Below are positions 24,018 through 38,341 of a stretch of DNA of 64,000 nt, in pieces (the first letter of the stretch is position 1; each line of letters begins with the position of its first letter). The notes below the pieces were generated by a model. That model was not told the origin of the DNA, searched no databases, and saw nothing but the letters and a program-made list of their open reading frames with translations. The translations under genes were made by a program, and so were the position numbers. This DNA is from Galerina marginata (Eukaryota; Basidiomycota; Agaricomycetes; Agaricales; Galerinaceae), in assembly GCA_023014335.1 (NCBI GenBank), contig JAECYW010000006.1, positions 3,534,001 through 3,598,000 of the forward strand. The letters run 5' to 3'.

Positions 24018-26179
24018 TGCAGAAGTGGGAAAAGGAAGAGACCTGAACGCAAAAGTGGAGTTCTGCTGTTTGAGAAACTCTTTCTTTATAGACCTTCGAC
24101 GTCCATTGATGATGAGATCGCGAAAGAGCCCAGAGTGGATATGAACCGACCTTCTGGGGAGGCGAATAACCGCATGGATCAAACCTAAGATCCACTGAGC
24201 TGAAATGGGGCCTTTCGCTTTGAAAAAAAAACTGAAGGAGCATCAACGATGAACCTCGCCCCAGATGGAATCCAGGAAATGCAGCGCAGTGTTCGCTAAA
24301 TGAGGGGTTATATTCCAGTGAGGCCCAGCCATTTTTTTCATCTTCGTTCTCTGCTGAAATAATGAAGGGAGAGCAAGAGAGAAGAGAAGAGCAAGCGTAG
24401 CTACAAACCAGTCCAAGACGACTGGTAGCGACGCGTAGTTCAAAGTAAAGAAGAGAACCACATGTGGGAGTTTTGGACCAACTTTGGTTCCTGGTTCATC
24501 CCGAAATATCCTTCACTCCAAGTGACTCCACTATCATCCAGGCTCCTCCGTAACGCATGGATTTTTCGCCTCGTTTCTTGCTCGTTTCACCTGATCCACA
24601 TCCGTTTCGAAGAAATATAGATGTCAAAGCTGATTTTATCTCGACTTTATCTGCAATCATGTTTCATGTTCTGTTCTGTTATTTTCTTTCTAAAGTTCGG
24701 ATAAAGAGAAACGGCAAACTGTGGCGTGGTATGTCAGGAAAAAGAGGGGATCTACTTCGTTCCATTGAATCCTCGGCATCTGCGTCATTCAGCTTTTGCG
24801 GAATGTAGTGAGATCTTGTCGGACGAGTTGCAGCTACGACATTAATTGACCCAGCTGAAGAAACTCTCAGGTGAGCCGGTTTATCTGGCCTGGCCTTCGA
24901 CGAAAGAGGGAGAAAGGCGACGCTTCAAGTTGATCGAAGTCTGCACCATCGAATACAAGGGCCTGGATTCAGATATCCCCATAACAAAAACGATTCAAAG
25001 AATACACTCTACGTTTACCAACAAAGTTAAACCAGCGTGAAACAGTGCAATTCAGAAGCTGCTGCTGCAGAGTTTGCAAAATGGAATCTACTCATGTAGC
25101 CGGTCTATCAGGAAGAAGCTTTCTTAGCATGTATCAAAGCCGAGGTCTCGGTGACGCACATTACCCATCTCCTAGAAGAAAGCCCGATGCCGTGCAAGGG
25201 TACACGCTGGCTATCGAACATTCTGTTCCATCAAGCCCTCCCACTTGATTTCTTTGGGTTGAACTTCCTTGTCCTCCATATTCTCGGACCGTTCCCCTTC
25301 GCCAATTTTGCCTGACCATTTGTTCCAATCACGCTGTAAGGCGCCTTCGTTTCACCATTTCGGAACGTGGCGAGGTCGAAGTAGTTTGCAGCGAATCCAA
25401 TGAGCCTCCAGGGGTAGTCCCAGAACCAAGCCATTACTTTTCTACCCAATAACCCAGGAGGCGGTGAAAAGGTGGGCTAGAGAAGCGCTCTCTAGCCCAC
25501 CTTTCAGCTTTTGCTTCTGGTATTGTTCGGATATAAGGACGGGTAGCCAAAACAAACTCGTTGAAGAGGACCCATTCGGACTGCGTGCTGCTGCGTGCCT
25601 AGACCGCATGATGGATGTAGAGCAACAACCTGATGGAATGGTCAATAATGCGGGACTTTGCGAGCTGATACGCGGTAGAACTTACTTGGTTATCACTCAC
25701 AATAAGATAACTACCCTTCTCACCCTCTTTATGGGAAATTGGCATAAAGAATCCCTTGACGAGAGCCTGGCGGATATTGATGAAAAGCTTCGTCTTGTCT
25801 TGTCTGATGAGGAGACGAGGACGATGTCGAAGCGCTCCATGTGGCTGAGCGCGAATGGTGTCTGCCTATTGCAGCGCAGGCAGGCATAGGTAGTTCATCC
25901 ATGCCCAGTTCCTGTCGTGTTTATCTGCAATTGCAAGAAATGAGATTGTGGTCACGTGGCCTGTATTATTATTTTAAAAAAACTTTAAAAAGCAGTTGGT
26001 ATGCTTACAGTAAACGTACTGTGGTTGTAGCCGTTTTGGTTATAGCCGTTCAGGAGTAGTGTTCGCTATAGCGATGTGGCCCGACCGTCGTCGTCGATAG
26101 CTGCGAGATGGTCCTATTTACTCAGATAATGAGTTCTCGGTGATAGGATAAGATAAAGAAATGCTTACCTTGACTCCGA
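24018..26179. other. gene-poor stretch with unassigned open frames
   Basis: No gene is firmly supported. A minus-strand frame near 25231-25449 (MAWFWDYPWRLIGF), followed after a one-base shift by KWSGKIGEGE and EIKWEGLMEQNVR, reads like the C-terminal remnant of a real protein. A plus-strand frame (25464-25889) overlaps it. Neither shows a recognised domain. A perfect 16-base-pair inverted repeat lies at 25468-25504. Confidence 0.35.
25468..25504. repeat. perfect 16-base-pair inverted repeat (hairpin)
   Basis: AAAGGTGGGCTAGAGA (25468-25483) and its exact reverse complement (25489-25504) are separated by AGCGC. It could form a cruciform or a strong RNA hairpin. It lies inside a stretch of gene debris, upstream of a possible protein remnant. 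Confidence 0.8.
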
Positions 26180-26187
26180 TTTTTTCA

Positions 26188-27770
<1,583 letters not shown>

Positions 27771-28009
27771 AATATTCAAACTTTCAAAATTTGCCCATAC
27801 TCCACTCATCCGTCTTCTAGAGTACTTCCACTGGCTGCGACCAACAAAGTAACCTCAAGCCTAATTGCGCTGGATCAAGGAATACTGACCCCAACCGATT
27901 GGTCAATTTGTTAAAACTGTACAGACTGCTCAGTGCATCCTATCTGCATCCTATCTCCGAGTCACCATCGCCCTCGTTCATTTATACCATAGGCTTACTC
28001 GTCATACAT

Positions 28010-28900
28010 CGATCACTTCAAGTAGAAGAAATTATACGCCAGATATCCGAGAACTGTCGAGCACCCTCTGAGATTCCTGTTTTGTTCTTCTCAGTGGAGA
28101 ACTCAGAGCGGGTATCAAGCTTGTGCGTGGCGTGGATACTCGGTCTTTTCTTCATGCAGGGAGCTGACATTTTATACAAAGATATGCGTTGTAACATGCG
28201 ATGGTAGCAATGTTGCTGTGCTGGCCAATCGAATGTCAACTCTTCTTCGGATATGCCAGCAGAATTAAATTCTGTCTTCTGATGCTGGACATCCAGAGAT
28301 CCAAGTTTCATATTCCCAAGCCAGTGGTTGATCCTGTACGTTGTTTTGTTTGCGATATCTATTCTCCAAGGCTGGTTGTCCTGATCTTCCCTTTCCCCTC
28401 GAACGCTTGGCCTTTCCTCAAAGCTCCCCAAGACGATGCCTCGCCTGATTTTTCACCACCTAGGCTTTCATATTTCGAATCGTTGTCTCGAAATTATTGC
28501 CGAAATATCTCATCTTCGGTATTTGGCCCTTGACCAGCCTGAGCAAGCTGATCATTGGCGAATGAATTCCTCGAGAAACTTTCGGTTTCCCGGCTCAGGA
28601 TCCCCGGGTGTGGTGTAGTACCCTTGAGTTCGTCTACACCCCCTGAGTGCTTCTGCGACTTCCCTGATTCAGTCCTGAAAGTCTTCGAAATTTCCTCTGG
28701 GCCTCCGACGTCCGTTGCTCTCCAATACTACTTCATATCACAACCTTTCCCCGACTTGAAGGGTAGGAAATACCAATCCTTCCTCATGAACTGGGCAACT
28801 AGGATTGGCAGGACGCTTCCACTCTCACGAACCTGTGGACGATTGAGCCGTCGCTGAGGAGGTCGTGCGACAGCTTCCTCACCTGCGGTAAATCAACATG
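28010..28900 (+). pseudogene. decayed F-box / LRR gene
   Basis: Fragments in changing frames resemble the F-box family of this window. LQVEEIIRQISENC (28018) parallels the LQVEEILHQIF start at 15510. CLEIIAEISHLRYLALDQ (about 28450-28550) and FEISSGPPTSVALQYYF (about 28680-28740) are LRR-like, and a further piece is SLTNLWTIEPSLRR (about 28820-28860). No single frame links them and stops intervene. Interpretation as a pseudogene is an inference from order and similarity. Confidence 0.45.
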
Positions 28901-29716
28901 ATATCTTTTTCGATTTCACTCCCTCTCCAAATCACTATGGCATATGTCAAAATGATCTTAGCTTTATAGCCCAATTTGACCGACTTAGGCCTCAAATACT
29001 CAGCCATCGTGATCAAAATATCGGGTCTATGTCTTGAAAAAGGCCTGTCGACTGTCCAACTGTTGTTCCGGCTGACGATGTGCCGGCTCGTAGGCATAGA
29101 CTTACCTTTCTCACTCTGAAGCCAACCAGATTAAAGGACCCACCTATTCTCTCATGGTACTAGGCTCTTCCCGAACCTTGTAACTCGAACCTTTCGGACA
29201 ACTAGTTCGTTTCACAAGAAATTATATTTTAAACCCTTTCTTACTGAAAAACGGAATAGCAACTATGTAATAACCACCCCTTAAATAAGAAAATTCCCCC
29301 TCAAAATTTGACAATGGGCCCAATAATCTTTCTAATATGATGGCCGGGAACTAGTTCAACTAGACAGGCCAAATCAGTTGCCCCAGGGCCTGGTAATCCG
29401 TTTCAATTTTCTGCCTGGAGGTAACATATTGAATCCTTAAGACAAACACATCCTCCCTAAATTAGAAAACCTCCACCTTGACCTTCACTAAAAACATCAG
29501 TTCAATCTGCTGTCAGTTGCAGATAATTTATGTCGCAGATTCAAATGAACACCCATCCCAGTGGACTAGTAATTTGCAATTTTAGAAAAACCAAGATGTC
29601 CGAATCTTTTCGAGAGTAGATTCCTTCATTTTGGAAAGGTTCAGCTGCACTCGGCTTTATTCAGCCGCACGTGGACATCATTGAAGCAGTCTTTCTCCTT
29701 TTCTTCCACTTCCATC
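28901..29716. other. intergenic region
   Basis: No coding region was recognised. It is moderately AT-rich and holds the 5' flank of the DnaJ gene. Confidence 0.3.
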
Positions 29717-31568
29717 ATGAACACATACCCAATTCTACCTTCACGGCCAATTCTACCACATATCGCCACAAGCTGCTCCAATACAAGATGCAATGTTCTA
29801 CTGGAATTTCCCGTACCGTCACCACAGCCCCGCCCAGGAACCTTGCTCCAAATACGATGCTTTGCCTGCCAAAACATCGTCTCGCACGCGTTTTATCAGG
29901 GCCAAGTGCCTTCGTCGTCGGCTTCTGCTGTGCATGGAGGCGCATCAAGATCGGCGACGAGCACGCCGACTGCGGGACAAAGGCCTGCGTCAGCTAGCGC
30001 TGCTGGACAACAGCAGCAGCGGAAAGGGCGGAAGATTGGGACACAGGACCGACCACTGGAGACTGGGTACTACGATATTCTAGGTGTTCCTATCACTGCT
30101 ACGACGGACGATATCAAGAAAGCATACCGTAAGTCATAAATCCGAATTTCGTTATCATCTCTGTTCATCTGATCTATCTTATTTTTTTCTTCATTAATTT
30201 GTATTTTCAATCCGCAGGCCGCCTCGCAATAAAACATCACCCAGATAAGAACCCAAACGACCCACACGCAGAGGAACGCTTCAAGGAAATTGCCATCGCG
30301 TACCAAACCTTGTCGGACGATACGCTACGGCGCAAGTACAATGAGTTTGGGCCCAAGGAGAGCGCACCGGAGGGCGGGTACGTCGATCCTGAGGAAGTGT
30401 TCGGGGCGATCTTCGGCGGCGAGCGTTTTGTGCCTATTATCGGGCATATCAGCCTGGCACGGGATATGAAGACGGCGCTGCAGGAGGCAGAAGACGCGGA
30501 GGGTGATGAGGAAGACAGTCAGGGACCGAAGATGGTGAAGGATGCGAAAGGGAGGGACGTTTTGAGTCCGGAGGAAAAGGCGAAAAAGGAGGAAAAGGAC
30601 AGGATCAAGGCGGAGAAGGACAGGGTGAAAGCTGCAGAGGTGTGTCATTTATTTTTCTCCTTCATTTTATTATTGCAATGATTTTAATGTCTTTGTGTTC
30701 AAACAGAAAGCCGCGGCACGGGCAGAACGAGTGGGAAAACTCGTAGAGAACATGGAGCGCAAGCTCAGCATATTCACCGAGTCCGCGACGGGCCCGGAAG
30801 ATCCTGACGTGTCGAACAGCTGGCGCACGATATGTCAGCTGGAGGCAGAGTGCGCATTGACACCTTTATCATAACCCTTCATCTAATTTTTTTTTGGTTG
30901 ACAGGGAGCTAAAACGCGAATCTTATGGCATCGAACTGCTACATACTATCGGATTCACCTACGTGTCGAAAGCGAAGCACCACCTCGCAACGAATCAGAC
31001 GTTCCTTGGTGTAGGCGGATGGCTGCACAACGTGCAGGGAAAGTACCATGTTTTCAGTGAAACGTGCGTTTGTGTCCTAATATTCTCATTTACTTGTACT
31101 AATTTTTTTCTCTGAAATGTATAGAGTATCCACCCTCCGCGCTGCTATTGAGCTCAAATCAGTCTTCGACCAGATCCAAGCTGCAGAAAAGGCAGGAAAC
31201 CTCAGCCCAGAAGAAAAGAAACGGCTCGAGGAACAGGCTGCGGAGAAAGGGCTGCAGGCGTTATTCAAGGTGTGTTATCATTCGTCTTTCATCCCTAGGT
31301 GCAAGCCGATCTAATCCACGTATCCCAGGGCACAAAACTCGAAGTGGAGTCGATACTGCGCGAAGTGTGCGAGCGTGTGCTGTCCGATGCAGGGATCACT
31401 CGGGAGAAGGCCGTCTTACGGGCGGTGGCGCTGCAGATGCTTGGGGAGGCGTATATGGCGGTGAAGAAGGAGGATGGGACAGGGGCGAATGGGCAAGGCG
31501 AGGACAGTGAATACGTACGTATTGACACGAAGAGCAGTCGTGCGAGGGAGGCACAGGATGGAAGGTGA
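29717..31568 (+). CDS. DnaJ-X domain J-protein (Caj1/Djp1-like) with N-terminal cysteine pairs
   Basis: Six exons. The N-terminus has CSNTRC followed about 30 residues later by CFAC, a four-cysteine arrangement that could bind zinc. It is followed by a Ser/Ala/Gln-rich linker, then the J domain (TGYYDILGVP, HHPDKNPND with the HPD triad, RRKYNEFG) that stimulates Hsp70 ATPase activity. A charged Lys/Glu helix and the DnaJ-X region (LLHTIGFTYVSKA, FLGVGGWLHN, LREVCERVL, EAYMAVKKEDG) follow. This order matches the Caj1/Djp1 family, which acts in the cytosol, including peroxisomal import and membrane-protein handling in yeast. Start at 29717 is the first ATG of the frame. All five introns keep phase. 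Confidence 0.9.
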
Positions 31569-31892
31569 TGAACAGGGAGACTCTCTGTTGGTCAGCTATG
31601 AGTGTTGGGACAGTCGTTGATTGGATGCAGTAGAGAGGAGCTCGAGGAGAGACAGGTCCAAGAAGAAGAAATAGAAGAAGTCGACGCGGATCTGATGTAT
31701 CTTTGCAATTGCAATTCGTACAAGTGTTCTCAATTTTTAATTACCCCATTCGCTGTGCGTTCGATTTCTATACCTTCCTTCATCCATACGTGTTTGATGC
31801 ACTGTATTCAAGCTGGTATCCTACGATCTACGTCAACGATAATATTAATAGTATGATAGATGTTATCTGGTTCTTTCCCAGTGGTTCGTTCT
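31569..31892. other. convergent 3' region
   Basis: It lies between the ends of the DnaJ gene (plus) and the F-box gene (minus). No feature beyond likely 3' UTRs was recognised. Confidence 0.3.
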
Positions 31893-33673
31893 TCATCTAG
31901 CAGATTGTAAGATTTGTCTGCGTACTCTGATCGATAATGGCTGATTCAAATTGGAAGACGAATCAACACCTCGACCAGGAGCGAAATGAAAAGCACTCAC
32001 ATCCGAAGAGATCCCAGACACCTAGACAAAAAAGAGAGGGAGGGGGAGTCAAGATGGTGGAAATAAAGACGGATAAATGAACACTCACAAGTCTTTCCAT
32101 CTGAGTGCTCCTTGCTTCGCGTAAGGCCTTGAGGATTTCAGAAACCTCATTTTCAAAGCGGTTTGGAACTGAGAACGCATTACTTCGAAAATCATACGTA
32201 AATAAATTTGGGAAAATGATGTCGACGAGCTGAGCAAAATCTACAGGCCGCTTTCCAGACATGCCGGACATTTTAAGGGAAAGGTCTTGCAATTGGTGTG
32301 TGAGGATGGGCACGTCATTGAGAGCTGGGCCGCCAGTGACAGCAACCCCGATGTTGAGTGTACGAAGGTCGGGAAGCTGTTGGGCGATGTAAAGGAGCGT
32401 TGAGATGTCGACCCAAGGCGAATCCGTCATGAAGGAAAGTTTCCTGAGTTTCGGCCACGCATTAACCATGGACATAAAGTCTGAATGGGAAAGGTTGGAG
32501 AAAACGTTCTTCGATATTTCGAGCTCAATAAGCCCCAATTGCAATAAACCCGGGACATCGGATATTGATACTGTCTCCTTCGACGAAAGTGGGACGTCGA
32601 GGAGTAGAGAGGAGAATACGGAAGTCGTGCTTTCTTGCAAGGATTTAAAGAAGGCCGGCCAAGGGTTTTCTTCCAATAAGCTTGGCCTCATTAATTTGTG
32701 CTCCAGATGTAGACCAAAATGCCGAAGCATGCTGAATGTACCCATACCGAGAAAATTATTGATTTGGGACATAGTCACGTTGGATATCAAGCCGAAAATC
32801 TCGAGTTTTCTAAGCTCCGGGAAGAAAAGCGAACCAGGCTGTGTTAGAGAATCATCTTGCACGATGAGATTTCCATCGATCCGCAGAAATGTTAGTTTTT
32901 GCAAATTCGACAGTTTTTTGAGGAAGCCACTATCAAGGTTAAGTTCGGTGAAGGTGTATTTCGTGGCACGGAATGTCAACTCTTCGAGATTCTCCATTTT
33001 TGAGATCGAATCTAGGCATCCCTCTGGAAGGTCAAGGTCGGTTCCAATGTCCAGGTATCGAAAGTTCGACGTCATTGCGGGAATTGCATGGATTACCGAC
33101 CAGATTTCTGGTGAATTTGAATTTTTATAGCCGGCTTTGATGTCAAGAGCCATAAGCGAGGGGCAAACAAATTGCAGAAATTCGGGTTTTCCCTTGCCCT
33201 CTATGGCAAGATAGCGAAGACGCGGTAAAATAGGTTCGTAGCTTCGTGCTTGAAAAACTTGAAAATACGTAGTAGAGAGAATTTTTTGCGTGGGACGAGA
33301 CAAGTAAATATGAATGCGTTTTGCATAGCGATTGAAGGCCTGAAGGTCCGTTGCGGGGTGCAGCTGACAGTTGAGCTGTAAAATTCATCAAGAAGGTTAA
33401 TCGGCCTGATGCTTTGAAAATCCGTACATATCCCCCATTTGCTTGAAACCCAGGCAAAAGCTGGAACAACGGTGTCAAGTCTGCCAGTACCAGCCACAGT
33501 CTGTCCAGAGCCGGTTCGGAGAATGCTTGACATGTCAAGGCGAGGCTGAGGAGAGTACTCTCGATAGAACGTGTAGGAACGAGCCAGAAAGATTCTTTTC
33601 CCCACTTGGGTGCTGGGAAGACTTGTTCGCATATTTCACGGACGATCTCTGGAGGAGGAATGGCTCGATGCAT
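31893..33673 (-). CDS. F-box-like / leucine-rich repeat protein, paralogue of the 16310 gene
   Basis: Three exons. Exon 1 (33673 to about 33426) has PEIVREICEQVFPAP and LALTCQAFSEPALDRLW. Exon 2 starts LNCQLHPATDLQAFNRYAKR and holds the LRR-like body, with SYEPILPRLRYL parallel to NYEPMLPHLRYL in the 16310 gene. The last intron follows THQMERL-like sequence (STQMERL), and the final exon gives VSGISSDVSAFHFAPG and a basic tail of about 30 residues, with the stop at 31893-31895. If the last intron were retained the end would be near 31963 instead. Probable SCF substrate receptor; target unknown. Confidence 0.8.
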
Positions 33674-34499
33674 GTTTTATTTTAAAAACCTGTTTATAGC
33701 AAGCAGCTTGAGTCAACGTTAGGATTCGAGTTTCAAATATTGCCCACCAGCAGTTAGGAGTAGATAATGATATGGTATCTTCTTCTATAAAATTGCCTCA
33801 ACGTTTCGAGTTGTCATCAATGAAAGTAATAAATGAAGTTGTGAGCCTTTGTGTGACTGATCGCGTACCCATGTCACGAACGCGAAAGATAACTGGGTCA
33901 CTGGTCACGCGCATGATTTTCAATATTAATGCAACCACTAACTCACAGCGCCGCGCTGTATTGGCCTGGTTGTCTGGCCACGACAATCTAGCTGGGTTCT
34001 GGTGATTCGTTGTAACTTCAATAACTGCCGAAATTTGTGTTAACATCGAACGTGTCACTGTTACCTGTTGCGAACAAAAATCTCGCATTCTGTCCGGTGC
34101 CTTCGGGGCTCGAAGAATCTCTGGGCCCGTATAACTCGTCATCCTCTCGGTGTTAAGCCTTGAAAGGCAACCCTGGCTATTTCAAGAAAAAAATATTATA
34201 TACAGAACGTGAAAACAGACTGTCTTTGTGGCCAGCCCTTCAAGTATTAAACTTCAGCCTTTGTGCTGCTCAACGAATAATCCAAGCAGCAACGACGCAG
34301 GACGTGTATGTGGTTGCGTCGTGCCAATGTGGCATGGAAAGGACGGTGAGGTATGCTATATTTCGTGTAAGTCATGGCTGAAGTACTTTGTCCAGGCATA
34401 ATTCATCCCCTTTATGAACGCAAATAGGTTAAGTCAGAGATTTTGGTTCGGAGTGATAAATAGCTTACATCGCGGACAAGATCGCCCGTTACAAAAACT
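33674..34499. other. intergenic region
   Basis: No supported gene; short overlapping frames only. It includes the F-box gene promoter and the 3' flank of the zinc-finger gene. Confidence 0.3.
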
Positions 34500-35411
34500 T
34501 CAACCATCTGTGAACAAAGGATTTCTTGTACCCCGCGTTCTCGCTGCGCCATTTCCAATTCTTCCTCCTTGCGATGACTTGGAAACCTCAGGCTCTCTCG
34601 TCTCAGAGCCCAATGACATCCACTTCAACCTGACGGGTGGACTCCTTCCCGTTCTACTCTCCACATCTTGTAGTTCAGCTACGACTGGCACCTCGAACCC
34701 CACAACGTAGGGGATCATACTTTGATCTCCCTCTTCGGCGGAGACCCCCATCCCGTGGGTCCGCATGTGACGCTTGGCATTTGACACGACTGAGAACGTC
34801 CGCGAGCAGCCTGGGTATGTACAGGCATAAGCTGTAGGAAGATTGCAATAAGGATCTATACAGGATGACGATTGGGAGCACATCGTACGTTTCTCCTTAG
34901 TATGAATATTCATATGCGTTTTCAGGCCACTTGGGCTGGAATAACCTTTTTCAGTTGAATTCAAAACGATTTCTGAAAGCACCTTACCGCGGAAAGTCTT
35001 TGTGACATTCAGGACATCTGTGCATTTTGACTTTCTTCTTCTTGACCGGGGATTCATCTGGGGACAGACTCCTCGCTATCGGGCTGACCGGAGACGAAGG
35101 CTCGGACAGCTGGTAGGAGGCAAGAAAATAAAGCTCAAAGGTCAATTCATCTACCATCACAAAGCAAAACCCACATCACAGTCTTGTTGAACAGGCGAAC
35201 CTCCCAGACTGCGTGAGCGTGAACCAGGAGGGGATCTAGGATTTATCGAAACGTCGTTCAGGATATTCTCCAAACGCATCACGCTACTCCGCGAGACCCG
35301 CCGCGGTGGTGATGTAACTGGACTTACGCCCCTTTCTGAGGCAGTGTGTTGCGGAAAATAAAATACTTCCTCATCAGAACGCGTTGGTGATGGTTGACTG
35401 ATATCAGACAT
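34500..35411 (-). CDS. two-finger C2H2 zinc-finger protein
   Basis: At least four exons. A Ser/Pro-rich N-terminal region (MSDISQPSPTRSDEE, SPPRRVSRSS) runs to QQDCD. Further exons supply LSEPSSPVSPIARS and a basic stretch (KKKKVKMHR), then two C2H2 fingers assembled across two introns. Finger 1 is CPECHKDFPRPSGLKTHMNIH and finger 2 CTYPGCSRTFSVVSNAKRHM plus RTH, joined by the TKEKPYA linker. The tail is disordered. Probably a nuclear DNA-binding transcription factor. Start is placed at the first in-frame ATG (35411), but the open frame continues upstream and an extra 5' exon (for example from an ATG near 35600) is possible. Confidence 0.75.
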
Positions 35412-36962
35412 CGAATCGCGCGCATCATGGTCATCGGGCACGGTCCTCTGAAACGATTCTGGAAAGCCTACGCGACAGCTAGCGTCAATACGAACGCCAT
35501 CGCCAGAAAGCGGGTATCGCGCCGAGATACCCCAAATATCAACGCTTACCTTTACCGCCCTTGGACGAGCTCGCAGCCACAGAGCCTGAGTAAAGCATAC
35601 TTGGGTGCAGGAATCAAGAATCGAATATCAATGGGGCGACTACCATTCCAGAACAGAGCCTGTGAAATTTTGTGAGTGAAAAGAACGGGGCTAGAATCTT
35701 GGCTGGCGAGTTCAACGTAGAACCTTCTCGTGGCTGTAGATGGTTGTTGTCGTCGTTTGTTGGCGTTCCAACCCCGGACATACAGGATGTCAAAGACTTG
35801 TTGGTTATCTTTCCTTCCCTAAATGATGCAATGGATGACAGACCCTAACGGATGCGTGGAGCCTTATTAACGCATGGGCTTCCTTCCAGCTATTCTCATC
35901 CACACACTGACCTCGGCCGAATCTGGGCAACTAATTCGCCTCTTCTCCACACCGAGCGCAGATCGTATAAGTAAGGTAACGATGTGGTAAAGATGTAGCC
36001 AGTCCCCCTGGGTTGCTCCGGTCAATTAATTGAACTATGTTTGATAATTTTCGCTGATCACAATCTATGATGCTGGAAAGGCGTAGAAAATGACATCATA
36101 CTTGCCGTGGAAGATTTACGTCAAAACCCTGATATCTTGAGGTTTGCACCCAATTTATCAGCGAACGTTACATGCACACGAACATGGGTCGAGAGGCAAG
36201 GCTACGCTTGGGTCGAGGATTTATAAGGAAGCTTCGTCATTGGTGATACGACTGTGATACGGGCACATAACAAAAGGAAGCATAATTCGAAGTATTATGA
36301 TTCACGGGGATACTTTGGGGAACCCCGAATGGGAATATTTATTTTAGTTATTTCAGGAACAGCCCTGGGTACCAGTTGAAGCTTGCTATTTTTGCTGATC
36401 GTCGTTGTTGTGGGATCCACTCGAGTAAGTGCTGCAAATAGTAGGCGGAGGTTGATAAACACTGGATAGTTACATTAATGCCTTTTTAAAAGAGGACAAA
36501 GCCGTGGCTTAGTAGATTTGGTTTGGGTTCTTTTTGCGACTTGTTGGTGGAAGTAAAAAATCCTCTGGTCCCGTGGAAACATCGACGAATAACAGGTCCA
36601 GGTTTCCATTTCAAGGACGTAAAAATAAAATCAGGGGGAAAAGAACATGCCCCTTCCAAGCCCAGGTGTGCCTGGAGGACAGCCCATTCAAAAGGGAGGA
36701 AGTCCGAGAGGCTACGACGACAAGAACGCGATATGAGTAAGGACGCGTCATCAGATATATTACAGACCCGGAGCTTCGAGCTTCAGCCTCAGACTTCAGG
36801 ACCGTTGACTGAGGCTGACCCAGGTGCTGTCTCGTCCGGGCCTCGTAACACTTAACAAGTGCCATAGCGTTAGAGAAGGGAAATGGATTTTCTGTATGAC
36901 GCAGAAGGTAACGAAAAAAGCCAGACCTGACGACCAAGATGTAGCGAATGAGACATAGTCCA
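35412..36962. other. intergenic region, no supported gene
   Basis: Open frames at 36523-36855 (plus) and 36611-36937 (minus) overlap and show no domain. No tRNA, rRNA or repeat array was seen. Confidence 0.35.
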
Positions 36963-38015
36963 TCATATTATTTGAATATCATCTCGATGCCACCCTTTCC
37001 CTTTCGCGACTGTTTCCTTTAAAAAAACAAGCCAATTATCTGGCTTCCATTGTGTGGACCAGTCACGGGTTCGATCGTCCTCGAAGAACCAATTCTTCAG
37101 CATCGGAACCGCGTGCGGGCAAAAGGAGACGCTCTGCACAACCATTGTGAGGCGCCAGTTTGGGTTCGATGAGTATACCCTTGATCTATGACTCTCATAG
37201 TTCTCCACAATCGCTGTGTTATACTCATTATAAAGGCGGTGGGATTTCTGCACGGCGGCTGTTCGGAATTCGTCCAGGGACAGCGCCTCAGCGTGCTTGA
37301 TCGTGAATGCCGCACGAGGTTTTGTGTCGGCCGTGAGCTTGGGCACTGGCGCCAATTTGACGAAAAAGACCTGGGGAGGCTCGGAGAATGCGGCTAGCGT
37401 AGGGTAACCATCGGCGCGACCCATGGCGTTGATCAAAGAAATAACCATAAGTGGGCGATAAGTCACTGTCCAGTCTTGCTGTTTATAGCGTCAACTTGTC
37501 TGTATTTGCATAAAAAAGGCGATTGCTAAGAAACGCACGAGCATCGTGTGGACTGTATCGGCTGAGAGCACACAATTAACACAATTGTTAGGAACTGGCT
37601 CAAGCCACTGAGCCCGTTGATTGCAAAGTGGTTTGTGAGTGGGCCAGTCGGCGCGTTCTGTAATAATTGGTCGCAACAATCCTAATAATAATCCAAAGAT
37701 AAGATACTTACGACAGTCTCTCGAACAGTAGCATGTTCTTAAATTAGCCGACAACGGATCTATAAGTCAGTGGAACGAATCAATTGCACTGAGGACGGAC
37801 TCACGTCTTGCACTTAGCGCAGACTTGGAAACGAACGGCGGAACAGCTCTCGCGCATCATACACCCCTGAAGAATGATTTAAAATTGGTGTATCAGGAGG
37901 CAAGAATAGGTTTACTCCGCAGTTCCGAAGCTGATGTCTGCGTAGAATTGTTAGGCTGCAAAGTCAAGAGAGTGTAACCTGACAATCTGACTTACTTGAG
38001 AGTACCCGAGACCAT
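36963..38015 (-). CDS. MYND-type zinc-finger protein
   Basis: About six exons. Exon 1 is only 20 coding bases (37996-38015). Spliced together, the N-terminus reads LNLTILRRHQLRNCGGC, then CSAVRFQVCAKCKTTCYCSR and DCQRADWPTHKPLC. That is the C-x2-C, C-x2-C, YC-x3-C, H-x3-C pattern of a MYND finger, a protein-interaction module. The last large exon (to 36963) follows QDWTVTYRPLM and contains FSEPPQVFFVKLAPVPK and NWFFEDDRTRDWSTQW, with no recognised domain; many fungal MYND proteins have such an uncharacterised C-terminal half. The intron after the MYND DC is rebuilt with GTAAGT to TTACAG. Exon 1 and any upstream exon are the least certain parts. Confidence 0.72.
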
Positions 38016-38339
38016 TGCAATGGGGCTGAGACCGTCAAGGTGGGAAACAAGGACGAAAGACGATCATCAGATTAAGAGCAAACGCTGCGTGTTTGGTTAT
38101 CTTTGGACCTTCGACTCGCTATTGTTTGCCACGTGGACTTTGTATATAATAGGAAGGTGTATATCCTATTCTCGATCAATTACCAGAGGCTATTTTTAGG
38201 TCAATTCATGGGACAAGGAAGGAAAGCGTTTGGGATTCCGTCGCATACGGATGCGTAGCTCATATTAAATTAATTAAAAGGCTGGTAAATTCTGGATTGA
38301 ACGGGAAACTGTTGGGTTGGAGAAAATCCACGGGTCCTC
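38016..38339. other. intergenic region
   Basis: 5' flank of the MYND gene; no other feature recognised. Confidence 0.3.
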
Positions 38340-38341
38340 TA

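Noticed and set aside
25464..25889. VNNAG in a plus-strand frame suggesting a short-chain dehydrogenase
   Set aside because: No nucleotide-binding GxxxGxG or YxxxK motif nearby; a chance match.
32405..33130. Plus-strand frame of 241 codons
   Set aside because: Antisense shadow of the F-box/LRR gene at 31893.
37060..37090. GGGTTCGATCGTCC as a tRNA B-box
   Set aside because: Lies inside the MYND coding exon and has no A-box or cloverleaf partner.
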